NCBI GenBank assembly: GCA_020247055.1
Contig: JADCJL010000206.1
Span: 1 to 43,916 of the forward strand
DNA length: 43,916 nt
Origin: Acidobacteriaceae bacterium
Lineage (GTDB): Bacteria > Acidobacteriota > Terriglobia > Bryobacterales > Bryobacteraceae
Direction of reading: 5' to 3'
Part shown: piece after piece, positions 9,453 to 17,657 of the stretch
How positions within the stretch are numbered: position 1 is the stretch's first letter
Layout of the letters: each line of letters begins with the position of its first letter
Program-made: the position numbers and the translations under genes
Notes under the pieces: model-generated
Seen by the model: the letters and a program-made list of their open reading frames with translations, nothing else
Databases searched by the model: none
What the model was told of the DNA's origin: nothing

Positions 9453-9899
9453 ATGAACCTCAGTGATATCAAACCTCCTGCCGGGCAGGTAAAAAAGAAA
9501 CAGCGTGTTGGTCAGGGTATGGGTACCGGCCGGGGCAAATACTCCGGTCGTGGCGCAAAGGGTGCCAAATCCATTAGCGGCTATTCGCGGATGCGTGGAT
9601 TCGAGGGCGGCCAGATGCCGCTCCATCGGCGTTTGCCAAAGCGCGGCTTCACGAACATCTTTCGTAAAGAGTACGCCATTGTCAATCTCGCCGTTCTTGA
9701 CCAGCTTAGCGGTGATTCTTTTGACGCTGCCAAGTTGATCGAACTCGGTGTGATCAAAAAGCTCCAGGACGGGCTGAAGATTCTCGCCAATGGCGAGATC
9801 ACACGCGCGATCCACGTGACCGCGACTCTCTTCTCGAAGGCGGCCGAAGAGAAGATTAAGGCGGCTGGTGGTACGGCTACCGTCGTAGAAAAAAAGTAA
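9453..9899 (+). CDS. rplO: Large ribosomal subunit protein L15
   Basis: The 148-residue protein has the Gly/Arg-rich L15 N-terminus (residues about 19-50, with GTGRGKYSGRGAKGAKS) and GGQMPLHRRLPKRGF. L15 is a late 50S assembly protein that threads through 23S rRNA. Length is normal. secY starts 23 bases downstream, the usual spc order. Confidence 0.98.
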   Translation: MNLSDIKPPAGQVKKKQRVGQGMGTGRGKYSGRGAKGAKSISGYSRMRGFEGGQMPLHRRLPKRGFTNIFRKEYAIVNLAVLDQLSGDSFDAAKLIELGVIKKLQDGLKILANGEITRAIHVTATLFSKAAEEKIKAAGGTATVVEKK

Positions 9900-9922
9900 A
9901 GAATCCACTATAACGAAGCGTC

Positions 9923-11317
9923 ATGAAGTTCTTCGAAGCACTGGCGAACGCATTCAGAATTCCGGATCTCCGGAACCGCATCCTATTCACCCTGGGGATG
10001 TTGGCGATTTACCGTTTGGGTGGGCACATTCCCACGCCCGGGATCGACGCTGAGCGCCTGGAGCAGTTCTTTCAGCAGAACCAGGGTACGCTTTTCGGCT
10101 TTATTGATCTGTTTTCCGGCGGGATGTTCCGCCGTTTGACGGTATTTGCACTCGGGATCATGCCTTACATCACGTCATCGATTCTGCTCCAGTTGATGAC
10201 GATTGTGGTCCCTACCCTCGAGAAGCTCTCAAAAGAAGGCGAATTGGGCCGGAGAAAGATCACGCAGTGGACCCGGTATCTGACCGTAGGTTTGGCTCTT
10301 GTTCAGTCCTTTACCCTAGCTACCGCCCTCCAGTCGCAAGGGAATTTTGTGGTGAATCCCGGTGTCGGATTCGTTTTGATGACCATGATTTCTTTAACGA
10401 CCGGAACCGCTTTCATCATGTGGCTCGGGGAGCAGATCACGGAACGGGGAATCGGAAATGGGATGTCGCTGATTATCTTCACCGGCATCGTCGTTGGTTT
10501 GCCGGATGCCGTTGCCAATGTTTATCAGAAGGCTTTCCAGACCCGCGAGTGGAACATTGTTCAACTGCTCGTTATCATCGCGATCATGATCGCTGTCGTC
10601 GGGCTCATCGTATTGGTGGAACGGGGCGAACGGCGAATTCCCGTACAGTACGCCCGCCGGGTGGTGGGTCGGCGGATGATGGGCGGACAATCTACTCACC
10701 TTCCCCTTAAGGTGAATGCGGGCGGGGTGATTCCGGTCATCTTTGCAAGTTCTTTGTTAACCTTTCCCCAGACGCTGACGCAAGTAGCCTGGGTCCGAGA
10801 CAATCCCTATCTGAGCGCGATGCTTCGAAGCATCCAGCACTCCGAACCTCTCTACATCATTCTGTTTATTACCCTCATTGTTTTCTTCTGTTTCTTTTAC
10901 GTCTCGATTATCTTCAACCCGAACGAGGCTGCGGACAACATGCGGAAATACGGTGGGTTTATTCCCGGTATTCGGCCAGGTAAGAACACCGCGGATTACA
11001 TGAATGGTATTCTCACCAAGATTACGGTAGTTGGGGGGCTCTACCTCTCCATTCTGTGCCTGTTGCCCGAGATCATGATCTCCGGTATCAAGCTCCAACA
11101 TCTTCCTCTCATCGGCAACTGGGTGGATGCTTATTTCCCGCGCTTTATTTTGGACGGATTGAACGTGAACTTCTACTTTGGCGGCACTTCCCTGCTGATC
11201 GTGGTAGGTGTTGCAATGGACACCGTGAACCAAATCGAGGCGCAATTGATTATGCGGCACTACGAAGGCTTCACGCCTCGCGCCGGCCGGATTCGTGGAC
11301 GCCGCTCGTCGGCATAG
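9923..11317 (+). CDS. secY: Protein translocase subunit SecY
   Basis: A 464-residue polytopic membrane protein with the ten hydrophobic segments of SecY. Recognisable parts are the plug-region start YRLGGHIPTPGID, the GIMPYITSSILLQL signature of TM2, the cytoplasmic loop GERRIPVQYARR, and GGFIPGIRPGKNTADYM before TM9. SecY is the pore of the SecYEG channel in the inner membrane. It is a little longer than the E. coli protein (443). The last residues end in a basic tail GRIRGRRSSA. Confidence 0.98.
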   Translation: MKFFEALANAFRIPDLRNRILFTLGMLAIYRLGGHIPTPGIDAERLEQFFQQNQGTLFGFIDLFSGGMFRRLTVFALGIMPYITSSILLQLMTIVVPTLEKLSKEGELGRRKITQWTRYLTVGLALVQSFTLATALQSQGNFVVNPGVGFVLMTMISLTTGTAFIMWLGEQITERGIGNGMSLIIFTGIVVGLPDAVANVYQKAFQTREWNIVQLLVIIAIMIAVVGLIVLVERGERRIPVQYARRVVGRRMMGGQSTHLPLKVNAGGVIPVIFASSLLTFPQTLTQVAWVRDNPYLSAMLRSIQHSEPLYIILFITLIVFFCFFYVSIIFNPNEAADNMRKYGGFIPGIRPGKNTADYMNGILTKITVVGGLYLSILCLLPEIMISGIKLQHLPLIGNWVDAYFPRFILDGLNVNFYFGGTSLLIVVGVAMDTVNQIEAQLIMRHYEGFTPRAGRIRGRRSSA

Positions 11318-12044
11318 CCTAGTTGTTCCTTCGCAATTGAATACCGCCGTTGTCGCCAGTTTCACTACTTCCAAACCCCTGGCGGTTTTGTTATACGGTA
11401 TACCGGGTTCGGGTAAAGGCACCCTGGGAAGAATGTTGAGTCAGGCAACCGCTTGGCCGCATATTTCTACCGGGGACCTCCTGCGGAAGCATATCTCCGA
11501 AGGTACGGCTACAGGTCAGGCCTCTGAAGGGATCCTGAGTGGGGCCTTTGCTGCGGACACCCTAGTGAACAGTATCGTCGCCTTGCGGATGCGGGAGGTG
11601 GATTGCCGGAGAGGGGTCATCCTGGATGGATATCCCCGGACTCTCGAGCAAACGATGGTGTTGTTGCCTATATTGCGTCGCATGAATCTCGAACCGGTTC
11701 TGGTCCGTCTCAACTTGGACTATACTGAAGTGAGGGTTCGTCTTCAGGCACGATGTCATTGCGCTGTTTGCGGCACGATCTACAACCTCATTCACCTGCC
11801 GCCACGGCTTACCGGCCGGTGCGATGATTGTGACGGTCGATTGATTGGGCGGGAAGATGACCAAGCCGATTTGTTAAGTAAAAGGATCGAGCACTACCTC
11901 ACGCGGACAGCCCCGGTGGCCCAGTTTCTGGAGGCTAGTTCGGTGAGAGTGGTGGAGTTGAACGCAACGGAAACTCCTGCCCGCCTCCTGACGGCGATCC
12001 TTAGCCGGATTACGACCGAGAATCGAATCGAAGAATTGCTTTAA
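11295..12044 (+). CDS. adk: Adenylate kinase with zinc-binding lid
   Basis: The P-loop GIPGSGKGT, STGDLLR, the AMP-site DGYPRT (usually DGFPRT) and GREDDQADLLSKR identify adenylate kinase, which interconverts ATP+AMP and 2 ADP. The lid carries two Cys pairs (CAVC and CDDC, 19 residues between the inner Cys), so it should bind zinc, as in many Gram-positives. The sequence is more divergent than its neighbours. The start is uncertain: a GTG at 11295 overlaps secY by 23 bases, while a TTG at 11337 would give a shorter N-terminus; neither has a good ribosome binding site. Place between secY and map is canonical. Confidence 0.93.
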   Translation: MDAARRHSLVVPSQLNTAVVASFTTSKPLAVLLYGIPGSGKGTLGRMLSQATAWPHISTGDLLRKHISEGTATGQASEGILSGAFAADTLVNSIVALRMREVDCRRGVILDGYPRTLEQTMVLLPILRRMNLEPVLVRLNLDYTEVRVRLQARCHCAVCGTIYNLIHLPPRLTGRCDDCDGRLIGREDDQADLLSKRIEHYLTRTAPVAQFLEASSVRVVELNATETPARLLTAILSRITTENRIEELL

Positions 12045-12064
12045 TTTTTGTTTTCTCATCCTCA

Positions 12065-12835
12065 ATGATCATTCGCAAAAGTCCCGCAGAACTGGAGAAG
12101 ATGCGCCGCAGCGGTCTGCTGGTGCACCGTGTTTTGCAGACTTTGGCGGGAATGGTCGAGGAGGGAGTCTCGACTCTGGAGTTGGAAAACGCCGCGGAGA
12201 AACTAATCCTCGACGCCGGTGCGCGCCCCGCCTTTAAAGGATATTATTCGGCGGCGGCAGGTAACCGCTACCCCTACGTTCTCTGTACCTCGGTAAACGA
12301 TGAAATCGTGCACGGGATGCCGTCCCGGAGCAAAGTTTTAAAGCGAGGCGACATCATCTCGATCGACACCGGTGTCCAGCTAGACGGCTATTACGGAGAC
12401 TCTGCCATCACGGTTGGGGTTGGTGAGATTTCGCCTCAGTTGGCCAAGCTTCTTGCGGTGACCCAGGAGTCACTTGAACGAGCGATCGAAAAGGTGCGCC
12501 CGGGAAATCGCTTGTTTGATATCTGTGCGACCGTACAAAAGCACGTCGAATCGAATGGCTTTACGATTGTCCGAGAGTTTGTCGGTCACGGGATTGGAAC
12601 CGAATTGCACGAAGAGCCGCAAGTGCCCAATTATGTGGACCGCAATAATGAGAATCCACGGTTAAAAGAGGGAATGGTGTTGGCGATCGAACCGATGGTC
12701 AACGCCGGGAAACCGCAGTCTAAAGTTTTATCCGATCGTTGGACCGCCGTCAGCCAAGACGGTTCGGCGTCGGCCCATTTTGAGCATTGTGTGGCTGTTA
12801 CAAAGGATGGTCCGTGGGTGTTGACCCGGCCATGA
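12065..12835 (+). CDS. map: Type I methionine aminopeptidase
   Basis: The 256-residue enzyme removes the N-terminal Met from new proteins. All five metal ligands of the pita-bread fold are present: Asp101, Asp112, His175, Glu209 and Glu240, with the substrate-side His83 in DEIVHGMPS. There is no N-terminal zinc finger extension, so it is the E. coli-like type Ia form. Its TGA overlaps the infA ATG (ATGA), indicating translational coupling. Confidence 0.97.
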   Translation: MIIRKSPAELEKMRRSGLLVHRVLQTLAGMVEEGVSTLELENAAEKLILDAGARPAFKGYYSAAAGNRYPYVLCTSVNDEIVHGMPSRSKVLKRGDIISIDTGVQLDGYYGDSAITVGVGEISPQLAKLLAVTQESLERAIEKVRPGNRLFDICATVQKHVESNGFTIVREFVGHGIGTELHEEPQVPNYVDRNNENPRLKEGMVLAIEPMVNAGKPQSKVLSDRWTAVSQDGSASAHFEHCVAVTKDGPWVLTRP

Positions 12836-13059
12836 GTTGTGGAGTCCAGATGCAGATCTATCGCGCAACCGTATTGGAGCTCATGCCCAATGGGATTGTC
12901 AAAGTGGAGTTGGAAAACCGGCAGCAAGTGCTTGCACATCCTGCCGGCACACGGGAAGTTCAGTTTGTCCGGCTACGGCCGGGAAATCAGGTTGAAGTGA
13001 CGCTCTCGCCACAGGATCACACGCGGGGTCGCATCACGGGAGCATCGAGAAAGTTATGA
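12832..13059 (+). CDS. infA: Translation initiation factor IF-1, divergent
   Basis: A 75-residue OB-fold protein with the IF-1 patterns [26 protein letters not shown] and [13 protein letters not shown]-1 occupies the 30S A site during initiation. The N-terminus ([17 protein letters not shown]) lacks the usual acidic MAKED..IE segment and the C-terminus ends in GASRKL rather than YR, so it is a divergent member. A later ATG at 12850 is possible. ATG 12832 overlaps the map stop, and its own TGA overlaps the rpmJ ATG. Confidence 0.92.
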   Translation: MSCGVQMQIYRATVLELMPNGIVKVELENRQQVLAHPAGTREVQFVRLRPGNQVEVTLSPQDHTRGRITGASRKL

Positions 13060-13169
13060 AAGTACGGGCATCAGTCAAGAAGATTTGTGATAAGTGTAAG
13101 ATGATTCACCGCTACGGAACGGTCCGGGTGATCTGTACCAACCCGAAACACAAACAGCGTCAGGGCTAG
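13056..13169 (+). CDS. rpmJ: Large ribosomal subunit protein L36, zinc type
   Basis: A 37-residue gene encoding [20 protein letters not shown] and the rest of L36. The zinc ligands Cys11, Cys14, Cys27 and His32 are all present, so this is the C+ form. L36 is the smallest 50S protein and helps organise 23S rRNA near the 5S region. The ATG overlaps the infA stop codon by four bases (ATGA), and rpsM follows 57 bases later, as is usual. Confidence 0.97.
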   Translation: MKVRASVKKICDKCKMIHRYGTVRVICTNPKHKQRQG

Positions 13170-13226
13170 ACGCGCAGCGATCCGGCCTATTCAGATTCAG
13201 TTTAAGATAACAGGAGCACCCAGCCT

Positions 13227-13610
13227 ATGGCACGTATCGCCGGCGTCGACCTCCCCGCAAAGAAGCGGGCCGAGATCGGTCTCACCTACATTTATGGAAT
13301 TGGCCGTACTCGGGCCAAATCGATCCTCTATCGGGTTGGAGTCGACCCGAACCGCAAGATCGCCGACCTGACTGAGGACGAGGTCAACCAGATTCGTACC
13401 CTGCTGGAAAACGAGGGCGCAGTGGAGGGCGACCTCCGGAAGGAGGTTTCGCTCAATATTAAGCGATTGATTGAAATGGGCTCCTACCGCGGTCTGCGTC
13501 ACCGTCGCGGTTTGCCGGCACGGGGCCAGCGCACCCACACCAACGCCCGCACGCGCAAGGGTCCGCGCAAGGGCACTGTTACCAACAAGAAGAAGCCGGG
13601 TCAGAAGTAA
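13227..13610 (+). CDS. rpsM: Small ribosomal subunit protein S13
   Basis: The 127-residue protein has [14 protein letters not shown] at the start, the helix-two-turn-helix core with [14 protein letters not shown], and the C-terminal [19 protein letters not shown] tail that reaches to P-site tRNA. S13 also forms bridges to the 50S subunit. Length is slightly above the E. coli protein (118). CAGGAG precedes the start by about 12 bases. Confidence 0.98.
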   Translation: MARIAGVDLPAKKRAEIGLTYIYGIGRTRAKSILYRVGVDPNRKIADLTEDEVNQIRTLLENEGAVEGDLRKEVSLNIKRLIEMGSYRGLRHRRGLPARGQRTHTNARTRKGPRKGTVTNKKKPGQK

Positions 13611-13629
13611 GGGTCCCCAGTAAACCAAC

Positions 13630-14037
13630 ATGGCGAAAGCAGCAGCTAAAAACGCGAAAAAGAAGGCCTTCAAAAAGAAGGAAAGAAAGAACGTACCGAT
13701 CGGGCTCTGTCACGTGCAGGCGACGTTCAATAATACGATCATCACGTTTACGGATCCGATCGGGAATGTGATTGCCTGGTCGAGTTCCGGCTCTCTCGGG
13801 TTCCGTGGTTCGAGGAAAGGCACGCCGTTTGCCGCGCAGCAAGCCTCGCTGACTGCGGCGAACAAGGCCAAGGAATCGGGTTTGCGGACAGTGGAGGTGC
13901 GGGTGAGTGGTCCGGGCGCTGGCCGCGAGTCCGCTATCCGGGCTCTGTCGACGGCCGGCATCGAGGTTCGTTCGATTAAGGATCGGACGCCGATTCCCCA
14001 CAACGGCTGTCGCCCCCCGAAGAAGCGGCGCGTCTGA
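13630..14037 (+). CDS. rpsK: Small ribosomal subunit protein S11
   Basis: A 135-residue protein with a Lys/Ala-rich N-terminal extension (about residues 1-22), then [20 protein letters not shown] and the conserved C-terminal [19 protein letters not shown]11 forms part of the platform near the mRNA exit. It follows rpsM after 19 bases. Confidence 0.98.
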   Translation: MAKAAAKNAKKKAFKKKERKNVPIGLCHVQATFNNTIITFTDPIGNVIAWSSSGSLGFRGSRKGTPFAAQQASLTAANKAKESGLRTVEVRVSGPGAGRESAIRALSTAGIEVRSIKDRTPIPHNGCRPPKKRRV

Positions 14038-14075
14038 TCGTTGCTTTTCTCGCTGATTTTCTCGCCCGTGACCAG

Positions 14076-14094
14076 CCGGCAGCACGGTTGCCGG
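14076..14094 (+). promoter_or_regulatory. Small stem-loop in the rpsK-rpsD gap
   Basis: CCGGCA (14076-14081) and TGCCGG (14089-14094) can pair around a 7-nt loop in the 179-base spacer between rpsK and rpsD, one of the larger gaps inside the ribosomal block. No T-run follows. It could belong to an S4-responsive control site, since S4 regulates the alpha operon in other bacteria, but no homology to a known S4 site was recognised. Confidence 0.3.
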
Positions 14095-14216
14095 GGGCTG
14101 TGCGATACTGTTAACTGACGATTTTTGCTCTCTTGCGGTCGTCACCAACAAGCAGGACGAAGGCATAGGCCGTAAACTGCACCCTGAGCACCCGCTCAGA
14201 GGTATGAGGAGATTGA

Positions 14217-14858
14217 ATGGCTCGTTATAACGGTCCGGTATGCCGCTTGTGTCGGCGTGAAGGAATGAAGCTCTTCCTGAAGGGAGAGCGTTGCTATGGC
14301 CCCAAGTGCGCCGTGAGCGATGAGAAGAAGCGTAATTTCCCCCCCGGTCAGCACGGGCAGGCGCGGAAACCCAAGATTCTCGGCTACGGTCTGCAGTTAC
14401 GTGAGAAGCAGAAGACCAAACGATACTTCGGGTTACTCGAAGGCCAGTTCCGGAACATTTTCGAGAAGGCCAGTCGCTCGAAGGGTATCACGGGCGAAGT
14501 GATGTTGCAGATGCTTGAGAAGCGTCTCGATAATGTGGCCTTTCGGATCGGCTTCGCTACCTCCCGGGCCGGCGCTCGCCAGGTCGTGCGGCACGGACAC
14601 TTATTGGTGAATGGTAAGAAAGTGAACATTCCCTCTTATCAGGTGCGCGCTGGAGATGTCGTATCGGTGCGCGACAAGAGTAAGAACAATCCGTCTATTC
14701 TGGCCTCGCGCGATGCAACCGCCCATTTGCCTTCTCCCACCTGGCTGGAGGTGGACCGCGAGAACCTGAAGGCGACGATCGCCTCCAATCCCAAACGTGA
14801 TGAGCTCGTTCAGATCCAGGTCAATGAACAGCTGATCGTCGAACTGTACTCGAAGTAA
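14217..14858 (+). CDS. rpsD: Small ribosomal subunit protein S4, zinc type
   Basis: The 213-residue protein starts [16 protein letters not shown] and has four Cys in its first 31 residues (CRLC, then RCYGPKC), the zinc-binding C+ form of S4. The S4 RNA-binding domain follows, with [20 protein letters not shown] and [14 protein letters not shown]4 nucleates 30S assembly. TGAGGAG lies 7-13 bases before the ATG at 14217. Confidence 0.98.
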   Translation: MARYNGPVCRLCRREGMKLFLKGERCYGPKCAVSDEKKRNFPPGQHGQARKPKILGYGLQLREKQKTKRYFGLLEGQFRNIFEKASRSKGITGEVMLQMLEKRLDNVAFRIGFATSRAGARQVVRHGHLLVNGKKVNIPSYQVRAGDVVSVRDKSKNNPSILASRDATAHLPSPTWLEVDRENLKATIASNPKRDELVQIQVNEQLIVELYSK

Positions 14859-14892
14859 GCGACCCGAGGTCCCGAAACCAACAAGGAGTGCT

Positions 14893-15912
14893 ATGTTCAA
14901 AGGCTTTCAGAAACCGAAGCGTTTGGTTGCCAATACCGAGACGCTCACCGAGCGCTATGGGATGTTCACGGCTCAGCCATTTGAGCGGGGGTTTGGTACG
15001 ACGATCGGCAACAGCCTCCGCCGCGTGCTCCTGAGCTCCATTGAAGGCGCGGCGATTACGGCGGTCCGCATCGAGGGCGTCGCCCACGAATTTAGCCCCA
15101 TCCCTGGGGTGACTGAGGACGCCACCGACATCATCCTGAATCTGAAACAGGTTCCCTTTAAGATGACCTCCGATGGCGTCCACACCGCCCGCATCATCGT
15201 CGATCAGCCAGGGGAAGTGCTTTCGGGTCAGATCCAGACCGATGCCGACGTCGAGGTTCTCGATCCCCATCTTCATATCGCCACGGTGGGCGAGGGCGGC
15301 AGGCTGAATATCGAAGTCCGATTAAAGCAGGGGCGCGGCTACGTTGCGGCCGACCGGAACTTTGACGAGGACCTGCCGATCGGATTTATTCCGATCGACT
15401 CGGTGCACTCGCCGGTGCGCAAGGTCAACTACTCGGTGGAGGCTGCGCGCCTCGGCCAGATGACCGACTACGATAAGCTGACCCTCGAAGTGGTAACCAA
15501 CGGTGCGATCTCGCCGCAGGACTCCATCGGTATGGCCGCTAAACTCCTTAAAGATCACATGAGCATCTTCATCAATTTCGAAGAAGTCTCTGAAGCGGTC
15601 GAGGAGCCGATGGAGCGGGGCGTTACCGGTCAGGCGAACGAAGTGCTGAATCGTTCGGTGGAGGAGTTGGAACTGTCCGTGCGTTCCTACAACTGCCTCA
15701 AGAACGCCAATATTCAATCGATTGGCGATTTGGTGCAGCGCTCCGAGGCGGAGATGCTCCGTACGAAGAACTTTGGCCGCAAGTCGCTGAACGAGATTAA
15801 AGAGATCCTGTCTGGTCTCGGTCTTGGCTTCGGCATGAAATTTGATTCCCAGGGACGGTTGGTCTCACCGGTTGGCGCGCCGGTCAGTGATAGCGCAGAG
15901 ATTGGCGAGTAA
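14893..15912 (+). CDS. rpoA: DNA-directed RNA polymerase subunit alpha
   Basis: The 339-residue protein has the alpha N-terminal dimerisation domain (about residues 1-235, with [20 protein letters not shown]) and the C-terminal domain (about 265-325, with [16 protein letters not shown] and [13 protein letters not shown]) that binds UP elements and activators. It scaffolds RNA polymerase assembly. Length is close to E. coli (329). AAGGAG lies 6-11 bases before the ATG. Confidence 0.98.
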   Translation: MFKGFQKPKRLVANTETLTERYGMFTAQPFERGFGTTIGNSLRRVLLSSIEGAAITAVRIEGVAHEFSPIPGVTEDATDIILNLKQVPFKMTSDGVHTARIIVDQPGEVLSGQIQTDADVEVLDPHLHIATVGEGGRLNIEVRLKQGRGYVAADRNFDEDLPIGFIPIDSVHSPVRKVNYSVEAARLGQMTDYDKLTLEVVTNGAISPQDSIGMAAKLLKDHMSIFINFEEVSEAVEEPMERGVTGQANEVLNRSVEELELSVRSYNCLKNANIQSIGDLVQRSEAEMLRTKNFGRKSLNEIKEILSGLGLGFGMKFDSQGRLVSPVGAPVSDSAEIGE

Positions 15913-15933
15913 TTCGGAAGTTAGAGAAAGAGC

Positions 15934-16389
15934 ATGAGACACAATCGAGCAGGTTTTAAACTAAAGCGTGATATTGGCGCCCGTCGCGCCCTATTGCGCG
16001 GCCTCGTGACGAGCGCCATCCTTGAGGAGCGGATTGTGACAACCGTTCCCAAGGCGAAGGCGGCCAAACCGCTGGTCGAAAAGATGATCACCTTGGCCAA
16101 GCGCGACACCCTGCACTCCCGCCGGCAGGCCGCGGCTTTCCTTTTGACTCCGGCTGCCGTGCAGAAGCTGTTTGACAAGATCGGGCCGCGCTTCACCCAG
16201 CGGAACGGGGGCTACACCCGGGTCGTCCGGGTAGGCGTCCGCAAGGGCGATGGCGCTGAGACCGCGATGCTGGAACTGGTCGGATCCGAGTTGGTCCGTC
16301 GGGCCGCCGACCGGGCCAAACGGCGTGAAGAGCGTCTGAAGCAGCTGCAGCAGGGTCAGGAAGCTGACGGCGAGCAAGATTCCAAATAG
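15934..16389 (+). CDS. rplQ: Large ribosomal subunit protein L17
   Basis: The 151-residue protein begins MRHNRAGFKLKRDIGARRAL, and contains RIVTTVPKAKAAKPLVEKMI and RNGGYTRVVRVGVRKGDGAE. L17 is a tunnel-exit region protein. The charged C-terminal helix and tail (from about residue 125) are longer than in E. coli (127 residues in total). It is the last gene of the ribosomal block and is followed by a stem-loop terminator. Confidence 0.98.
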   Translation: MRHNRAGFKLKRDIGARRALLRGLVTSAILEERIVTTVPKAKAAKPLVEKMITLAKRDTLHSRRQAAAFLLTPAAVQKLFDKIGPRFTQRNGGYTRVVRVGVRKGDGAETAMLELVGSELVRRAADRAKRREERLKQLQQGQEADGEQDSK

Positions 16390-16410
16390 CTGTTCCGCTC
16401 CCGCACTCCC

Positions 16411-16441
16411 GGCGCAAGAATCGATAACGGATTCTTGCGCC
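16411..16441 (+). terminator. Stem-loop terminator after rplQ
   Basis: GGCGCAAGAATC (16411-16422) pairs perfectly with GATTCTTGCGCC (16430-16441) around a 7-nt loop, 22 bases after the rplQ stop. The following GTTGTGTGTT is T-rich but interrupted, so termination may be incomplete. It marks the end of the ribosomal superoperon. Confidence 0.75.
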
Positions 16442-16469
16442 GTTGTGTGTTGGGGCGCCCTCGGTTCCC

Positions 16470-17318
16470 ATGGAGACCACCCCCACACCCCCTTCTGCAC
16501 TCGTCTCGGTCCTGTGCGTTAGCCGTAATCAGGACGCGAACCTGCGACGGTGCCTGGCGGCGTTGGCGCAGTCGACGCTGGCCGGCAGGACTCAGGTTGT
16601 GGTAGTCGATCTAGCCTCCAGTGACCAGACTCCGGCCGTAGTGGCGGAGTTTCCGGAGTTGACTGCGCTCCGTCTCCCGAAAAATTTCGGTTGGACGAAG
16701 GCTGCCAATATCGGCCTCCGTTCTACTCTGGCTCCAAGCATCCTCTTCCTCGATCCCCGTGTCGAACTTGACCCGAACGCTGTCGAGTTTCTGCTGGGAG
16801 CCGTCGAAGAGAGCGGTCCCGTGGCGGCGGCGGTGGCTACCCTGCGCGGCCCTGATGGCGCCCCGGCGCCCTATCTTCGAGCTTTGCCGGACGCCACGCT
16901 CCTGCGGACGGATCCCTACGCTCCCGCCCGCCCGGACGAGAGTGAGCCGGCCGACTATCCTGGCCTGTCCGCCTTGCTGATCCGCAAGTCCTTCCTCAAG
17001 GGCATGAACTACTTCGATGAACGGTACGGCGAACTCTGGGCCGATGCCGAGCTGGCCGCCCAAGTGAAGCGGGCACAGCGACGCATCCTCCGCGTACCCG
17101 GTGCCTGCGGTGTACTTCACCCGGAGCAGGATAAGCGCATCCCGGCGGCCCTTCTCGTTGCCGACTGGCACTCCGGGGCGGCGGTCTATCTCAAGAAACA
17201 TTACGGGCGGGCGCTGGGCCGCTCTCTTGGGCCCATATTCGGATCCCTGTTCAGTGGGAATCTCAGTCTGACCCGCCATTTACTGGCCGGGGACAAGGTC
17301 GACGGTACGCAGGAATGA
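16470..17318 (+). CDS. Family 2 glycosyltransferase
   Basis: A 282-residue GT-A fold protein: VSVLCVSRNQDANLRRCL at the nucleotide-binding start, VVVVDLASSD, then LPKNFGWTKAANIGL and FLDPRVELD where the DxD-like motif normally sits (here DPR). GT2 enzymes of this rhamnosyltransferase-like group move sugars onto cell-surface glycans; acceptor and donor are unknown. The frame is open back to 16443, but ATG 16470 is preferred since earlier codons lie on the edge of the terminator stem. No promoter is obvious in the 28 bases between terminator and start, so it may depend on read-through. Confidence 0.82.
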   Translation: METTPTPPSALVSVLCVSRNQDANLRRCLAALAQSTLAGRTQVVVVDLASSDQTPAVVAEFPELTALRLPKNFGWTKAANIGLRSTLAPSILFLDPRVELDPNAVEFLLGAVEESGPVAAAVATLRGPDGAPAPYLRALPDATLLRTDPYAPARPDESEPADYPGLSALLIRKSFLKGMNYFDERYGELWADAELAAQVKRAQRRILRVPGACGVLHPEQDKRIPAALLVADWHSGAAVYLKKHYGRALGRSLGPIFGSLFSGNLSLTRHLLAGDKVDGTQE

Positions 17319-17350
17319 ACCACCCGATCCTGCTTCTCCCGGCTGTTCGC

Positions 17351-17420
17351 TACAATTTGTGATAAACTCAAGGTTTGTGTGTACCTGCTGAGCAGGTCTG
17401 CGCAACCGATTTTTTTGGAG
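17351..17420 (+). promoter_or_regulatory. Candidate promoter and leader hairpin before rpmB
   Basis: TACAAT (17351-17356) is a fair -10 box, though no convincing -35 box stands upstream. The leader then contains ACCTGC/GCAGGT (17383-17388 and 17392-17397, 3-nt loop), a run of seven T at 17410-17416, and GGAG at 17417-17420 as ribosome binding site, seven bases before the ATG. The hairpin lies 12 bases before the T-run and is short, so attenuation is only a possibility. Confidence 0.4.
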
Positions 17421-17426
17421 TCTTTT

Positions 17427-17657
17427 ATGGAATGTCCTGTAACCGGAATCAAAACTCAGTTCGGTAATCGCGTCTCCCACGCCAACAACAAGACCCGCCG
17501 TACTTGGCAGCCGAACATGCAGAGTAAGCGCTTCTGGTATCCCGCCGAGAATCGTTTTGTTCGCCTGACGCTCAGCGTGCAAGGTATCAAGCACATCGAC
17601 AAGGTCGGCATCGATGCGGTAGTCCGCGACCTCCGCGCCAAGGGCGTGAAGTTCTAG
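17427..17657 (+). CDS. rpmB: Large ribosomal subunit protein L28
   Basis: The 76-residue protein has the L28 pattern: CPVTGIKTQFGNRVSHANNKTRR, split by NMQSKRFWYP and ending HIDKVGIDAVVRDLRAKG. L28 is a 50S protein near the E site. The start at 17427 is set by the GGAG seven bases before it and the family N-terminus; the frame is open upstream but that is leader. The stop TAG (17655-17657) overlaps the stop of convergent mutM within a shared CTAG. Confidence 0.96.
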   Translation: MECPVTGIKTQFGNRVSHANNKTRRTWQPNMQSKRFWYPAENRFVRLTLSVQGIKHIDKVGIDAVVRDLRAKGVKF

